DNA of 64,000 nt. Origin: Actinomycetota bacterium. Lineage in GTDB: Bacteria; Actinomycetota; Acidimicrobiia; Acidimicrobiales; Ilumatobacteraceae. Made by a program: the position numbers and the translations under genes. The DNA lies in assembly GCA_026393475.1 (NCBI GenBank), contig JAPLAA010000104.1:186001-250000 (forward strand). The letters are read 5' to 3'. The notes under the pieces are model-generated. The model saw only the letters and a program-made list of their open reading frames with translations, had not been told where the DNA came from and did no database searches. Shown here in pieces: positions 56,701-64,000 of this stretch (its first letter is position 1; every line of letters starts with the position of its first letter).

Positions 56701-59700
56701 GTCGTGGACCGCCCCCGTGCTGACCGGTCACGCCCCGTTGACCTCGTACACCGTCACGGCGACGGCGAGCGGCCGACCGACCGTCGCCTGCACGGCATCG
56801 GCGCCGGCGACCTCGTGCACGCTGTCGGGGCTCGTCAACGACGTCACGTACTCGGTGGCCGTCACCGCGGCGAACGCCCACGGCAGCAGCTCGGCTGTCA
56901 CCACCTCCGTCACCCCGACCTGGACACCGCGTTCGCTGGGCTCGTCGCTCACGTGGTGGTTCGACGCCGCCGACTCGACGTCGCTCACCGGTGCGTGGGC
57001 CACGCGGAGCGGCGTGACCGTGAGCGGGGCGACCGGCGGCACGCGACTGACGGTGTCGTCGGGCGTGGTCGAGCGGATCGACGTGACCACCGGAGGCACG
57101 GGATACACGACCGCACCGACGATCACGATCACCGGCGGTGGCGGCTCGGGCGCCGCGGTCTCCGACCAGGTCGTGTCGGGCGGCGCGGTCACCTCGGTGA
57201 TGGTGCCGACGCGAGGATCGGGCTACACCTCCGAGCCCACCGTCGTCGTGGGTGGACCCGGAACGGGCGCCCAGCTGCGGGCGCGCATCATGGCTCCCGT
57301 CGCCGTCGGCGCGACGATCCGCATCGCCGGCCAGACGTACACGGTCACCGATCGCGACGGCCTGATCATCACCGTGTCACCCGCGCTCACCGCCGCGGCG
57401 AGCGCAGCGTCGTTCGACGAGTGGCAGATCTCGGCCTGGGCGAACCGGGCGACCGCCGGCGCGCCGAACGCGCAGCAGACGAGCGCGGCGAACCGACCCG
57501 AGCTCGGCACCATGTCAGGCCGCCAGGCCGTCGTGTTCGACGGGATCGACAGCTGGATGTGGTTGCTCGCCGATTCGGGCGCATCGACGTTCGACCATGG
57601 CCCGAACTGGACGATCCTCGTGGCGTACCAGGCCGAACGGCAGGTCGGCTCGGGGGCGGTGGGCCAGACCGGCTCAGGGTTCAACACGCGCATCGTGGCC
57701 ACCTCCGGCGGCGGCACCAGCGACTGGCGGACGAGCGAGAACATCGAGGTCAACCCGTCCGCCGGCAGCGACGCGCTCGACGGTGGACCGGTGCGCGTCG
57801 GCGGCGACTCGGGGACGGGCGCGGACACCTTCAACTGGAACCGCGCGTTCCTCGGCGCGACCGCTGGACCGAACTATTCGGGCGGCTGGAGCTTCGCCGG
57901 ACGGGTCGGCGAGATCCTGTTCGTCGACGGCGGACTCGACTCGGCGACGGTCGCCAAGGCGCAGGCCTACCTCACCGCCAAGTGGACACAGGCGGCTTCG
58001 GCACCGTCGGCGCCGATCGCCCTGACCCCTTCCGCCGGCGATGCGCAGGCGACGTTGTCGTGGCGCGGCGCCAACCAGTACCTGTCGTCGATCACCGCAT
58101 ACACGGCGACCGCCACGGCGACCGGCCAGACCACCCGCACGTGCACCACCACCACGCTCACGTGCACGATCGCCGGGCTCACCAACGGCGTCGTGTATTC
58201 GGTGACGGTGGCCGCGACCAACGCGACCGGCACGGGACCCGCATCGGTACCGACGACGGTCGTGCCACGTCCGGCGCTGCTCACGAGCTCGTCGGCCCGA
58301 TTCTGGGTCGACGGTGCCGACATCGACGGCGACGGCCGCCCCGAGACCGTCGTCGACGAGACCGGCAGCTCCACCGGCGCCGTGCAGACCTGGGTCGACA
58401 AGTCGGGCCGCGCCAACCACACGTCGGCACCGTCGGTCGCGACCCGCCCGACCGCAGCGACGCAGACGATGAACGGGTGGCCCGTCATCACGTTCAACGG
58501 CGCGAACATCCTGCAGGGCACACCGGCGGCGAACCCGTACGGCATCACGGGCGACCGCACCATGTTCGTCGTCACGCGCCGCCGCTCGGGAGCGCCGAGC
58601 CGCCTCGTCGATCGCGTGCCGGAGGACTGGCCGTTGTTCAACCTGACCGCGAACAACACCCTGGAGGTACGCGACGACGCCAACGGCCAGTACCAGTCGT
58701 CGATCGGATCGAACACCTCGGTCGCCAACGTCGGCTACGTGATCACCACCTCGCGCAGCGGCACCGCACTCGGGATCTCGTCGAACGGCGCGGTGACAGG
58801 ATCGTCGTCGATCACCGGCGCCCAGACGATGCGCACGATGACGCTCGGCAGGCACGGCGCGTACGGCGGCACGGCCGACGTCGACATCGCCGAGGTGGCC
58901 CTGTTCGACCGGGCGCTCACCACCGCCGAACGCCGTCAGATCGAGGAGTACCTCCGCCGCAAGTGGGGGCTCCAACTCGTGCCCGACATCCCGACCGCCG
59001 TGACCGCGACGCAGTCGAACGCCGTGGTGACCGTCCGCTGGACGGCGCCGGCCTCCGACGGCGGCTCGGCCATCACGAGCTACACGGCCACGGCGTCCCC
59101 CGGTGGCGCGACCTGCACGAGTTCGACGACGTCGTGCACGATCAGCTCGCTGACCTCCGGCACCTCCTACACGTTCACCGTCACCGCGACCAACGCCGTC
59201 GGCGCCGGCACGGCGAGCGCGCCGTCGTCGTCGCTCGCATACGTCGGCATCGGCGCGGCGGCCACGGTCGCCGTGCCGGGCGCGTACGGCGGTGTGAGCG
59301 ACGGCACGAGCGTCTGGGTGACGTCGTGGACGTCGGCGTCGATCCGCAGGATCGACATCGTGACCAACGCGTCCACCACCATCGCGGTCGGCACGAATCC
59401 AGCAGCCATCGCCTGGGACGGATCGTCGATCTGGGTGGCCAACAACGGCTCGGACACCGTGTCGAGGGTGAACCCGGCGACCAACGCCGTCCTCGCGACC
59501 GTGGCGGTCGCCTCGCAACCGCGCGGCATCACCTTCGACGGCACCAGCGTCTGGGTGGCGAGCACGTCGGGCACGGTGAGCCGCATCGATCCGTCGACGA
59601 ACGCGGTGATCGCCACGATCGCCGTCACCGGCAACCCCAGCATGATCAGCTCCGGTGCCGGTGCGGTGTGGGTGAGCCGGCTCAGCGGCGTCGTCTCTCG

Positions 59701-60070
59701 CATCGACCCCGCCACCAACACCGTGGTCGCGAACATCACGGTGGGCTCGCAGCCGTACGGGAGCTTCTACGACGGCACGACCCTGTGGGTCGCGAACAAC
59801 GGCGCCAACACCCTCAGCAGGATCAACCCGGCCACCAACACCGTCGTCGGCACCGTCACGGTGGGCAACGGCCCGTTCGGCCTGGCCTCCGACGGCACCC
59901 GGCTGTGGGTGACACTGTCGTCGGCGAACCAAGTGGTTCCCGTCAACATCTCCACGCTGGCGGTCGGGACGCCGGTGACGGTGGGCACCAACCCGTCCGG
60001 CGTCGTGTTCACCGGCAACCTGTGGGTGATGAACCAGAGCTCGAGCACGGTCTCCAAGCTCGTCGTCTGA
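53744..60070 (+). CDS. Giant type IV pilin-like protein with FN3, LamG-like and beta-propeller modules
   Basis: A 2,108-residue protein. Residues 1-34 are a positively charged leader ending G34; then F35TLVE and a hydrophobic helix to about 58, the type III signal cut and methylated by prepilin peptidase. Modules: about 60-450 unassigned beta-rich; He_PIG-like Ig about 455-535; FN3-like domains about 537-630, 878-965, 970-1060, 1419-1505, 1745-1830; three LamG-like units about 632-875, 1063-1415, 1510-1742 starting [25 protein letters not shown] and ending FDRALTxAERR...YLxRxWG; seven-ish propeller blades 1830-2108 ([19 protein letters not shown]). Probably a surface or pilus-tip adhesin; role inferred. 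No pilus machinery in this window. Confidence 0.8.
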   Translation: MDDTTLSTAPGGSSPARRPTRATRARAERGADVGFTLVEIVMAIVLSSLVGGVLVASLMTSLNAADTTSSTVASSIDTQLISAFLAVDAQAAGGIDPSTAEQAVDLGVSTVSDLAGWAGCEQAGSLVVRFAWIDRGAASSDRVVVTYGLSPDGSFVRRACETGATTEAILGHHVDTATVECDPVRSCVGLPDRVTLTLAGGDERAPFDVTLSASLRAELQGAPTTLNSSQVPLLAIGDATCPVLGVIGRGTTYVLGDAIVSSACGASPITGDPTLLAVTGTTSLLSGVNDPMADLPTPAVCRAGTNPVIGSSAGPETVTMYPTAVTISDSVTFRPGRHVFCAGLTIASGARVTGDGVLLHVADRGVSISPNATVTLTPATSGEYAGLVLWSAGSSDVTIESGASVEDLAGVVYAPDALLRISSTSGVRIGAVVADRVSIDGTGPTRLGQPSPVLTVSSATLPAAQTLQSYTATAPTVSGGTAPYTYRATGLPVGLTMSSSGAITGIPTGSGTATVSFLTIDATGASVVYTRTIDVSGTPATPTSVRATPGDTTAAVSWSAGTSPGAPATTGYQVTATATGQPTRTCTSTAPATTCTLTGLVNGVTYTVTVVATNASGAGTGATATVVPIPAVLTGSNDRLWLDAADPDADGTVEGSAELCGAGTTCATAANVLTRWEDKSGSNNDAVQSTPSMAGRFVPTMPAVDFDANGSYSATVTSGPALTAFAVAQSDTSTWNTYGWILSSRRPSGALIHPWPGGGLVGWYPTNSGGSYLFAAETTPTSSIMTPHIYDITQAGSNPIVAGGALDGHSLFEAMSFSGQTRTATSVTILLGADDCCGSRLGNGKYREVIVFDRALTVAERRSVQEYLARRWGVAITPSAPTGVTTLAADRGAWVSWTAPAWNGGSAITGYRVTAQPGGATCTAAASTTNCTVTGLTNGTAYRFVVSALNAVGTGDPSAATSDTTPGPPPPPASPTAVAADSSAAVSWTAPVLTGHAPLTSYTVTATASGRPTVACTASAPATSCTLSGLVNDVTYSVAVTAANAHGSSSAVTTSVTPTWTPRSLGSSLTWWFDAADSTSLTGAWATRSGVTVSGATGGTRLTVSSGVVERIDVTTGGTGYTTAPTITITGGGGSGAAVSDQVVSGGAVTSVMVPTRGSGYTSEPTVVVGGPGTGAQLRARIMAPVAVGATIRIAGQTYTVTDRDGLIITVSPALTAAASAASFDEWQISAWANRATAGAPNAQQTSAANRPELGTMSGRQAVVFDGIDSWMWLLADSGASTFDHGPNWTILVAYQAERQVGSGAVGQTGSGFNTRIVATSGGGTSDWRTSENIEVNPSAGSDALDGGPVRVGGDSGTGADTFNWNRAFLGATAGPNYSGGWSFAGRVGEILFVDGGLDSATVAKAQAYLTAKWTQAASAPSAPIALTPSAGDAQATLSWRGANQYLSSITAYTATATATGQTTRTCTTTTLTCTIAGLTNGVVYSVTVAATNATGTGPASVPTTVVPRPALLTSSSARFWVDGADIDGDGRPETVVDETGSSTGAVQTWVDKSGRANHTSAPSVATRPTAATQTMNGWPVITFNGANILQGTPAANPYGITGDRTMFVVTRRRSGAPSRLVDRVPEDWPLFNLTANNTLEVRDDANGQYQSSIGSNTSVANVGYVITTSRSGTALGISSNGAVTGSSSITGAQTMRTMTLGRHGAYGGTADVDIAEVALFDRALTTAERRQIEEYLRRKWGLQLVPDIPTAVTATQSNAVVTVRWTAPASDGGSAITSYTATASPGGATCTSSTTSCTISSLTSGTSYTFTVTATNAVGAGTASAPSSSLAYVGIGAAATVAVPGAYGGVSDGTSVWVTSWTSASIRRIDIVTNASTTIAVGTNPAAIAWDGSSIWVANNGSDTVSRVNPATNAVLATVAVASQPRGITFDGTSVWVASTSGTVSRIDPSTNAVIATIAVTGNPSMISSGAGAVWVSRLSGVVSRIDPATNTVVANITVGSQPYGSFYDGTTLWVANNGANTLSRINPATNTVVGTVTVGNGPFGLASDGTRLWVTLSSANQVVPVNISTLAVGTPVTVGTNPSGVVFTGNLWVMNQSSSTVSKLVV

Positions 60071-60106
60071 TCACACATGCGCCGCCGGCGACACACCCGG
60101 GTCTGG

Positions 60107-60112
60107 CATCCT
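60107..60112 (+). promoter_or_regulatory. -10-like box CATCCT of flavoenzyme gene
   Basis: Seven nt before ATG 60120; imperfect consensus. Confidence 0.25.
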
Positions 60113-60119
60113 CGTCACC

Positions 60120-61313
60120 ATGCGCAGCGCCGTCGACGTGATCGTGGTGGGTCTCGGACCGATCGGCGCCGGCGCGTTGCGACGAGTGGCGGCAGCGGGC
60201 GCGTCGTGCGTCGGGATCGGCCAGGCCGAGCCGCCGTCCCTCCCCGACCACACCGGCGTGTTCGCGAGCCACTACGACTCGGGCCGGGTCACGCGCCACG
60301 TCGACGCACGGTTCGAATGGGCAGAGCTCGCCCGCCGGGCGATCGCCGACTACCCGCACCTCGAGGCGACGAGTGGCATCGCCTTCCATCACCCGTCGTC
60401 GGTGCTGTACTCGACCGACGACCCGGCGACGATCGAGGCCATCGAGCTGGTCGCACGCGGACTGGCGATGCACGGGATCGCGATCGAGCGGCTGACCGCC
60501 GCCGGCGACGACCGCATCGCGCTCCCCGATGGGGTCGCCGTCTTCGCGGAGGGGCCACCCGCAGGACACGTCGACCCGCGACGCTTGATCGCCGCACAGC
60601 TGGCGACCGCCGAGCGGGCGGGTGCCGAGGTCGTCCGGGCGATCGTGACGCATCTCGCCCATGACGGCCGCGGCTGGCACGTGTCGCTCGACGACGGTCG
60701 GTCGATGACGGCGGAACGGGTCGTGCTGGCCGGAGGTCCGCACACCGACGAACTCGTCGGAGCGCTCCGACCCCCGCCCTCCGGCGTGCCGGAGCTGTCG
60801 GTGCGCGGCGAGACCGTCGTGACGGCTGTGCTCGACGAGGACGAACTGGCCCGACTCGAAGGTCTCCCGGCCGTCCTGAGCCCGGTCGACCACCCGGCCT
60901 TCGCCGACGTCTACGCCGTGCCGCCGACCGCCTATCCGGACGGCACGGTCCGGCTCAAGCTCGGCGCCACACGCCATGCACCGTTCCGGCTCGACGATCG
61001 GGAAGCACGGACGGCGTGGATGCGGGGCGACCGGCACACCCGGGAACTCGACGACCTCCGACGTTTGACCGAGGCGCTCGTGCCCGGGCTGCGGGCGCTT
61101 CGCTGGGAGACGAAGCCCTGCCTCCTCACCGACACGCCCACCGATCTGCCCTACGTCGACCACCTGGCCGACGGACTGGTGATCGCTGCGGGCTGCAACG
61201 GCTACGCAGCCAAGAGCGGTGACGCCATCGGCGCCGTCGCAGCCGAACTGCTGCTGACGGGCCGATGGGTCGACACCGTGCTCGAGGCCCGCGCGTTCAG
61301 GCTCGGCGGCTGA
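60120..61313 (+). CDS. Sarcosine oxidase-like FAD-dependent oxidoreductase
   Basis: A 397-residue flavoenzyme of the DAO/monomeric sarcosine oxidase family. The FAD dinucleotide motif VIVVGLGPIGAGALR lies at 8-22. ETKPCLLTDTPTDLPYVDHL near 334-353 places Cys at the position used for covalent FAD attachment in monomeric sarcosine oxidase (motif K-x-C-x-Y/L-T-x-T-P). Predicted to oxidise an N-methyl amino acid with O2. Substrate not certain; N-methyltryptophan oxidase-like enzymes look the same. Its end overlaps the small membrane gene by 17 nt. Confidence 0.85.
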   Translation: MRSAVDVIVVGLGPIGAGALRRVAAAGASCVGIGQAEPPSLPDHTGVFASHYDSGRVTRHVDARFEWAELARRAIADYPHLEATSGIAFHHPSSVLYSTDDPATIEAIELVARGLAMHGIAIERLTAAGDDRIALPDGVAVFAEGPPAGHVDPRRLIAAQLATAERAGAEVVRAIVTHLAHDGRGWHVSLDDGRSMTAERVVLAGGPHTDELVGALRPPPSGVPELSVRGETVVTAVLDEDELARLEGLPAVLSPVDHPAFADVYAVPPTAYPDGTVRLKLGATRHAPFRLDDREARTAWMRGDRHTRELDDLRRLTEALVPGLRALRWETKPCLLTDTPTDLPYVDHLADGLVIAAGCNGYAAKSGDAIGAVAAELLLTGRWVDTVLEARAFRLGG

Positions 61314-61452
61314 ACATGCTGTAGCCACCGGGGCCGACGAGGCAGGCGGCGATGATCAGCACCACGCCGAGGATCACCTGTCCCTGCAGGAGTTGCACGA
61401 TGCCGACGACCACGAGGATGGCGGCGAGGACCCAGAGGATGGTTGCGTTCAT
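61297..61452 (-). CDS. Small two-helix membrane protein
   Basis: A 51-residue hydrophobic protein, MNATILWVLAAILVVVGI then VILGVVLIIAACLVGPGGYSMFSRRA: two membrane helices and a basic tail with the GPGGY box seen in small actinobacterial membrane proteins. Function unknown. Chosen start ATG 61452 gives the helix at once; a longer frame to 61539 begins with charged residues of no clear value. Confidence 0.65.
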   Translation of the reverse strand: MNATILWVLAAILVVVGIVQLLQGQVILGVVLIIAACLVGPGGYSMFSRRA

Positions 61453-61553
61453 GTCCTGGAGTGCCCCGACCCAGGAATCGCCAAACGTGGCGGCGAGCGA
61501 GCGCGGCGATCGGCAGGCACGAAACGCACTTCGTCGCATTCGGTCTGCCCTCC

Positions 61554-61559
61554 TACCCT
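61554..61559 (+). promoter_or_regulatory. -10 box TACCCT of MFS gene
   Basis: Six nt before GTG 61566; leaderless. Confidence 0.45.
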
Positions 61560-61565
61560 GAGCCG

Positions 61566-62780
61566 GTGTCCACCCCCGGCTTCCGATCGTTCAGCCCCGC
61601 GCTGCAACGCTTCTTCGTCGCCACGGTCGTGAACATGATCGGGTCCGCCGCCCTGTTCGGCTTCGTCCTCATCTACTTCCACGAGATCCGCGGCATCCCC
61701 CTCGACCGCGCCGGTCTGGCGGTCGGCGCGATGAGCTTCACGATGGTGCTGTGCACGCCGACGGCCGGGTGGCTCTCGGACCGCTTCGGCGCGCGTCGGG
61801 CCCTGACCGCGGGATGCCTGGTGTCGATCGTCGCCGGGTCGTTGTACGCCGTCGTCGACAGCTTTCCCGAAGCGATCGGGGTCTCCACGCTGCTCGGCAT
61901 CGGCAACGCGCTGTGGTTCCCGTCGCAGGCGGCCCTGCTGTCGCTCATCGTGAAGCCGGAGGAGCGGCCGGCCGTGTCGGCGTTCCAACGTGCCTCGCTC
62001 AACCTCGGCGCCGCGCTCGGCGGTGTGCTCGGCGGCTTCCTCGTGAGCGGCGAGACGTTGCGCTCGTTCCAATGGCTGTTCGCGGTGAACGTCGCCACGT
62101 ACCTGGTGTTCCTCGGCGTCCTCCCGGGTCTGCCCGCCGGCCGCGTGCACTCCGACGTCCCACGCGCCGACCGACCGGGTTTCGTCGAGGTGCTGCGCGA
62201 CCGGTTCTTCGTCCGGCTGCTCGGGACCGACGTCGCGATCGCCCTCGGGTTCGGGTTCCTGTTCGCGTTCATGCCCGCCTATGCCTCGCAGCTCGGGATC
62301 GGCAAGGCCACGATCGGTGTGCTGTTCATGTTCGGCGCAGCCAGCGTCGTGCTCACCCAGATCCCGACGCTGCGATGGGTGAGCGGTCGCCATCGGATGA
62401 CCTCGCTCGCGATCATGAACGTCTGGTTCGTCGCCGCGTTCGCGCTGATGCTGATCACGCCGCACGTCGGTCTGTGGATCGCCATCGTCGCGATCGCCGT
62501 CGCCCAGGTGCTCGGCGGCTTCGGCGAGGCGGTGCTCGGCGCGGTCCGTCAACCGCTCACGTCCGACCTGGCGCCTCCCGAGCTGGTCGGCCGCTACTTC
62601 GGACTGTCGGTCATGGTGTTCCAGGGCTGCATGGGGCTCGCCAACACCGTCGGCGGGATCGTGATGGACCGTTCGCTCAGCGCCGTGTGGCTCATCCCGT
62701 TCGCCGCGTCGCTGTGCGGCGTCGCCGGCACGCTCACACTCCGCACGCGGATCCCTGCCCACGTGGCGATCAGCGCCTGA
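61566..62780 (+). CDS. Major facilitator superfamily transporter
   Basis: A 404-residue, 12-segment MFS protein starting at GTG. The loop 2-3 motif is GWLSDRFGARRAL near 73-85 (variant of GxLaDrxGrkxxl), and the central loop carries EVLRDRFFVRLLGTD near 208-222. Drug/sugar efflux permeases share this arrangement; no substrate can be assigned. Followed 18 nt later by the lipoprotein gene on the same strand, though each has its own -10 box. Confidence 0.85.
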   Translation: MSTPGFRSFSPALQRFFVATVVNMIGSAALFGFVLIYFHEIRGIPLDRAGLAVGAMSFTMVLCTPTAGWLSDRFGARRALTAGCLVSIVAGSLYAVVDSFPEAIGVSTLLGIGNALWFPSQAALLSLIVKPEERPAVSAFQRASLNLGAALGGVLGGFLVSGETLRSFQWLFAVNVATYLVFLGVLPGLPAGRVHSDVPRADRPGFVEVLRDRFFVRLLGTDVAIALGFGFLFAFMPAYASQLGIGKATIGVLFMFGAASVVLTQIPTLRWVSGRHRMTSLAIMNVWFVAAFALMLITPHVGLWIAIVAIAVAQVLGGFGEAVLGAVRQPLTSDLAPPELVGRYFGLSVMVFQGCMGLANTVGGIVMDRSLSAVWLIPFAASLCGVAGTLTLRTRIPAHVAISA

Positions 62781-62786
62781 CCCCGC

Positions 62787-62792
62787 CAGACT
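62787..62792 (+). promoter_or_regulatory. -10-like box CAGACT of heme/copper lipoprotein gene
   Basis: Six nt before ATG 62799. Confidence 0.3.
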
Positions 62793-62798
62793 GGTGCG

Positions 62799-64000
62799 AT
62801 GTCGAGCGTCTCGAGGCCCGTCCGTCTGATCCTGCAGGCCGTCATCGGCGGGGCGATCGTCGTCGCCGCGTGTTCATCCCAGCCGTCCGACGAATCCTCG
62901 ACGGCTGCGACGCCGTCGCCGGAGACGACCGGCACGGCAGCGCCCGCCACGACGTCGACCGATCCGACCACCACGGTGGCCGCCACCACCACCGGAGCGC
63001 CATCGACCACCGACGGGGTGCGCACCGTCGCCTTCGCCGCGGATGTCGCCCCGATCCTGGCGGCGAACTGCGCGTCGTGTCACACCGGGGCAGGCCCGGG
63101 TGCCGCCCACCTGCCGCTCGACACGGCCGGCGACGCTCAGGAGGTCTCGTTCGAGATCGACGCCTCGACCCGCGTCGGCTACATGCCGCCCTGGCCGGCA
63201 GGCGACGGCGACGTCGCCTTCCACGGCGACCGACGGCTGTCGGCCGAGCAGCTCGAGATCATCTCCACCTGGGCCGCTGGTGGTGGAGAGATCGACGTCG
63301 ACCCGTCGACGGCGATCGAGCCGACCGCGATCGCAGCGGCCCCGATCGAGCGCGACGTGGTGATGGTCGGACAGCCGTACAAGGGCTCGACCGAGCGGCG
63401 CGACGACTACCGGTGCCAGATCTACGACCCGGGCCTCACCGAGCCGGCGTTCCTCCAGGGCTACGGCCTCGAGGCCGACCGGACCGAGGTGGTCCACCAC
63501 GCGTTGCTGTTCTACGCCGAGGCCTCGACGAGATCGATGGCCGAACAGGCCGACGCCGCCGACCCGTCGATCGGTTGGGAGTGCGGCGGCCTCGCCGGCT
63601 TCGCAGGTGACTCGGGCGAGACCCGCCAGATCATGAGCTGGGGGCCCGGCCAGGATCCCACCGTCCTCCCGGCCGACACGGGCATCCCGCTCCAGGCGGG
63701 CGACTTCTTCGTCACCCAGATCCACTACCACTACGAGTCGAAGTGGAACGACCTGCCGCCCGACGAGTCGGCGATCGTGATCGACCTGGCGAGCGACGAG
63801 GTGATCGAGGCGGCCGGCGGTGCCCTCGATCCGATCGAGCTCACCCTCTACCTCGGCCCGGCCGAGATCCCCTGCGCCACCGACGAGGTCGGCCCGCTGT
63901 GCGATCGCAGCGCCGCCTCCGCACAGCTCATCGAGACGTGGGGGCCGATGGCCGGCCGGATCGCCGACTTCCTGATGTTGCAGTGTGGCGCCTCGGTCGA
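62799..64000 (+). CDS. Lipoprotein with c-type heme motif and copper monooxygenase-like domain (partial)
   Basis: Open to the window end, at least 400 residues. Signal peptide with lipobox VVAAC (Cys25), then a Ser/Thr/Pro/Ala linker to about 70. A cytochrome-c-like segment has CASCH (heme motif, about residues 91-95, in ILAANCASCHTGAG) and a distal MPPWPAGDG methionine near 129. After about 180 comes a domain with EVVHHALLFYAE (HH near 232) and QIHYHYESKW (near 309) histidines, resembling the peptidylglycine monooxygenase-like type II copper fold. Electron transfer from heme to copper is plausible. The 3' end, including any second copper domain, is outside the window. Confidence 0.7.
   Translation, partial: MSSVSRPVRLILQAVIGGAIVVAACSSQPSDESSTAATPSPETTGTAAPATTSTDPTTTVAATTTGAPSTTDGVRTVAFAADVAPILAANCASCHTGAGPGAAHLPLDTAGDAQEVSFEIDASTRVGYMPPWPAGDGDVAFHGDRRLSAEQLEIISTWAAGGGEIDVDPSTAIEPTAIAAAPIERDVVMVGQPYKGSTERRDDYRCQIYDPGLTEPAFLQGYGLEADRTEVVHHALLFYAEASTRSMAEQADAADPSIGWECGGLAGFAGDSGETRQIMSWGPGQDPTVLPADTGIPLQAGDFFVTQIHYHYESKWNDLPPDESAIVIDLASDEVIEAAGGALDPIELTLYLGPAEIPCATDEVGPLCDRSAASAQLIETWGPMAGRIADFLMLQCGASV

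Noticed and set aside
57674..59932. 752-codon minus-strand frame inside the giant gene
   Set aside because: Same GC artefact; no ribosome site or domain.
55414..60141. 1,575-codon plus-strand frame inside the giant pilin-like gene
   Set aside because: Arg/His-rich shadow in a different frame; no stops only because of high GC.

Overview
The window is a dense, roughly 70 % GC stretch of bacterial chromosome with an actinobacterial character: a CysM/Mec sulfur-transfer pair, a SufR-like regulator, GAF-ANTAR and STAS regulators, an F420-type LLM oxidoreductase, Tat and lipoprotein exports, a class-E-like sortase, and many genes whose start codon lies 6 to 9 nt after a TANNNT -10 box, the signature of leaderless transcription. 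The protein style, especially the surface-repeat proteins, resembles marine Acidimicrobiia such as Ilumatobacter; that assignment is an inference. I see no prophage, insertion sequence, CRISPR array or biosynthetic cluster.

Layout. 1-7400: two PLP enzymes, SufR-like regulator, EthD-like protein, HerA-like ATPase, DUF2461 protein. 7441-12154: lipoprotein, a glycerol-catabolism operon (FGGY kinase, GlpA-like dehydrogenase with a BFD [2Fe-2S] domain, FAD oxidoreductase) and tRNA-Leu(TAG), which is overlapped antisense by a membrane protein in operon with a GGDEF-EAL protein. 16-21 kb: D-amino-acid aldolase-like enzyme plus EEP protein, then multicopper oxidase, membrane protein and signal peptidase I coupled by stop-start overlaps. 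21-28.7 kb: SDR, ThpR, NTF2-like protein, rph-rdgB, murI, a MerR regulator facing a DUF4188 gene across a 46-bp operator-like dyad, CPBP protease and acyltransferase. 28.6-34.6 kb: sortase fused to surface repeats, cysM, mec, EamA transporter, smpB, second acyltransferase. 34.7-42.4 kb: acetoacetyl-CoA synthetase, GNAT, a frameshifted corA, ABC exporter, fatty acid hydroxylase and histidine kinase.

42.5-50.9 kb: tmRNA (tag ending ALAA) with a strong terminator, yccF, LLM oxidoreductase, lipoprotein, esterase, a nitroreductase-SRPBCC fusion, thiolase, carotenoid oxygenase and a double-HxlR protein. 50.9-60 kb: a one-direction regulatory cluster (two GAF-ANTAR proteins, two STAS proteins lacking the phospho-acceptor serine) divergent from a 2,108-residue type IV pilin-like protein carrying FN3, LamG-like and beta-propeller modules. 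60-64 kb: sarcosine-oxidase-like flavoenzyme, small membrane protein, MFS transporter, and the start of a c-heme/copper monooxygenase-like lipoprotein cut by the window edge.

How genes may work together: SmpB and tmRNA form the trans-translation pair; CysM and Mec are two parts of the CysO-dependent cysteine pathway (CysO is not here); RNase PH and RdgB are a housekeeping pair; the ANTAR/STAS cluster next to the giant pilin-like adhesin is the most intriguing candidate system. Three intergenic regions contain different short repeats in an exact 10-bp register, which no annotated feature explains.
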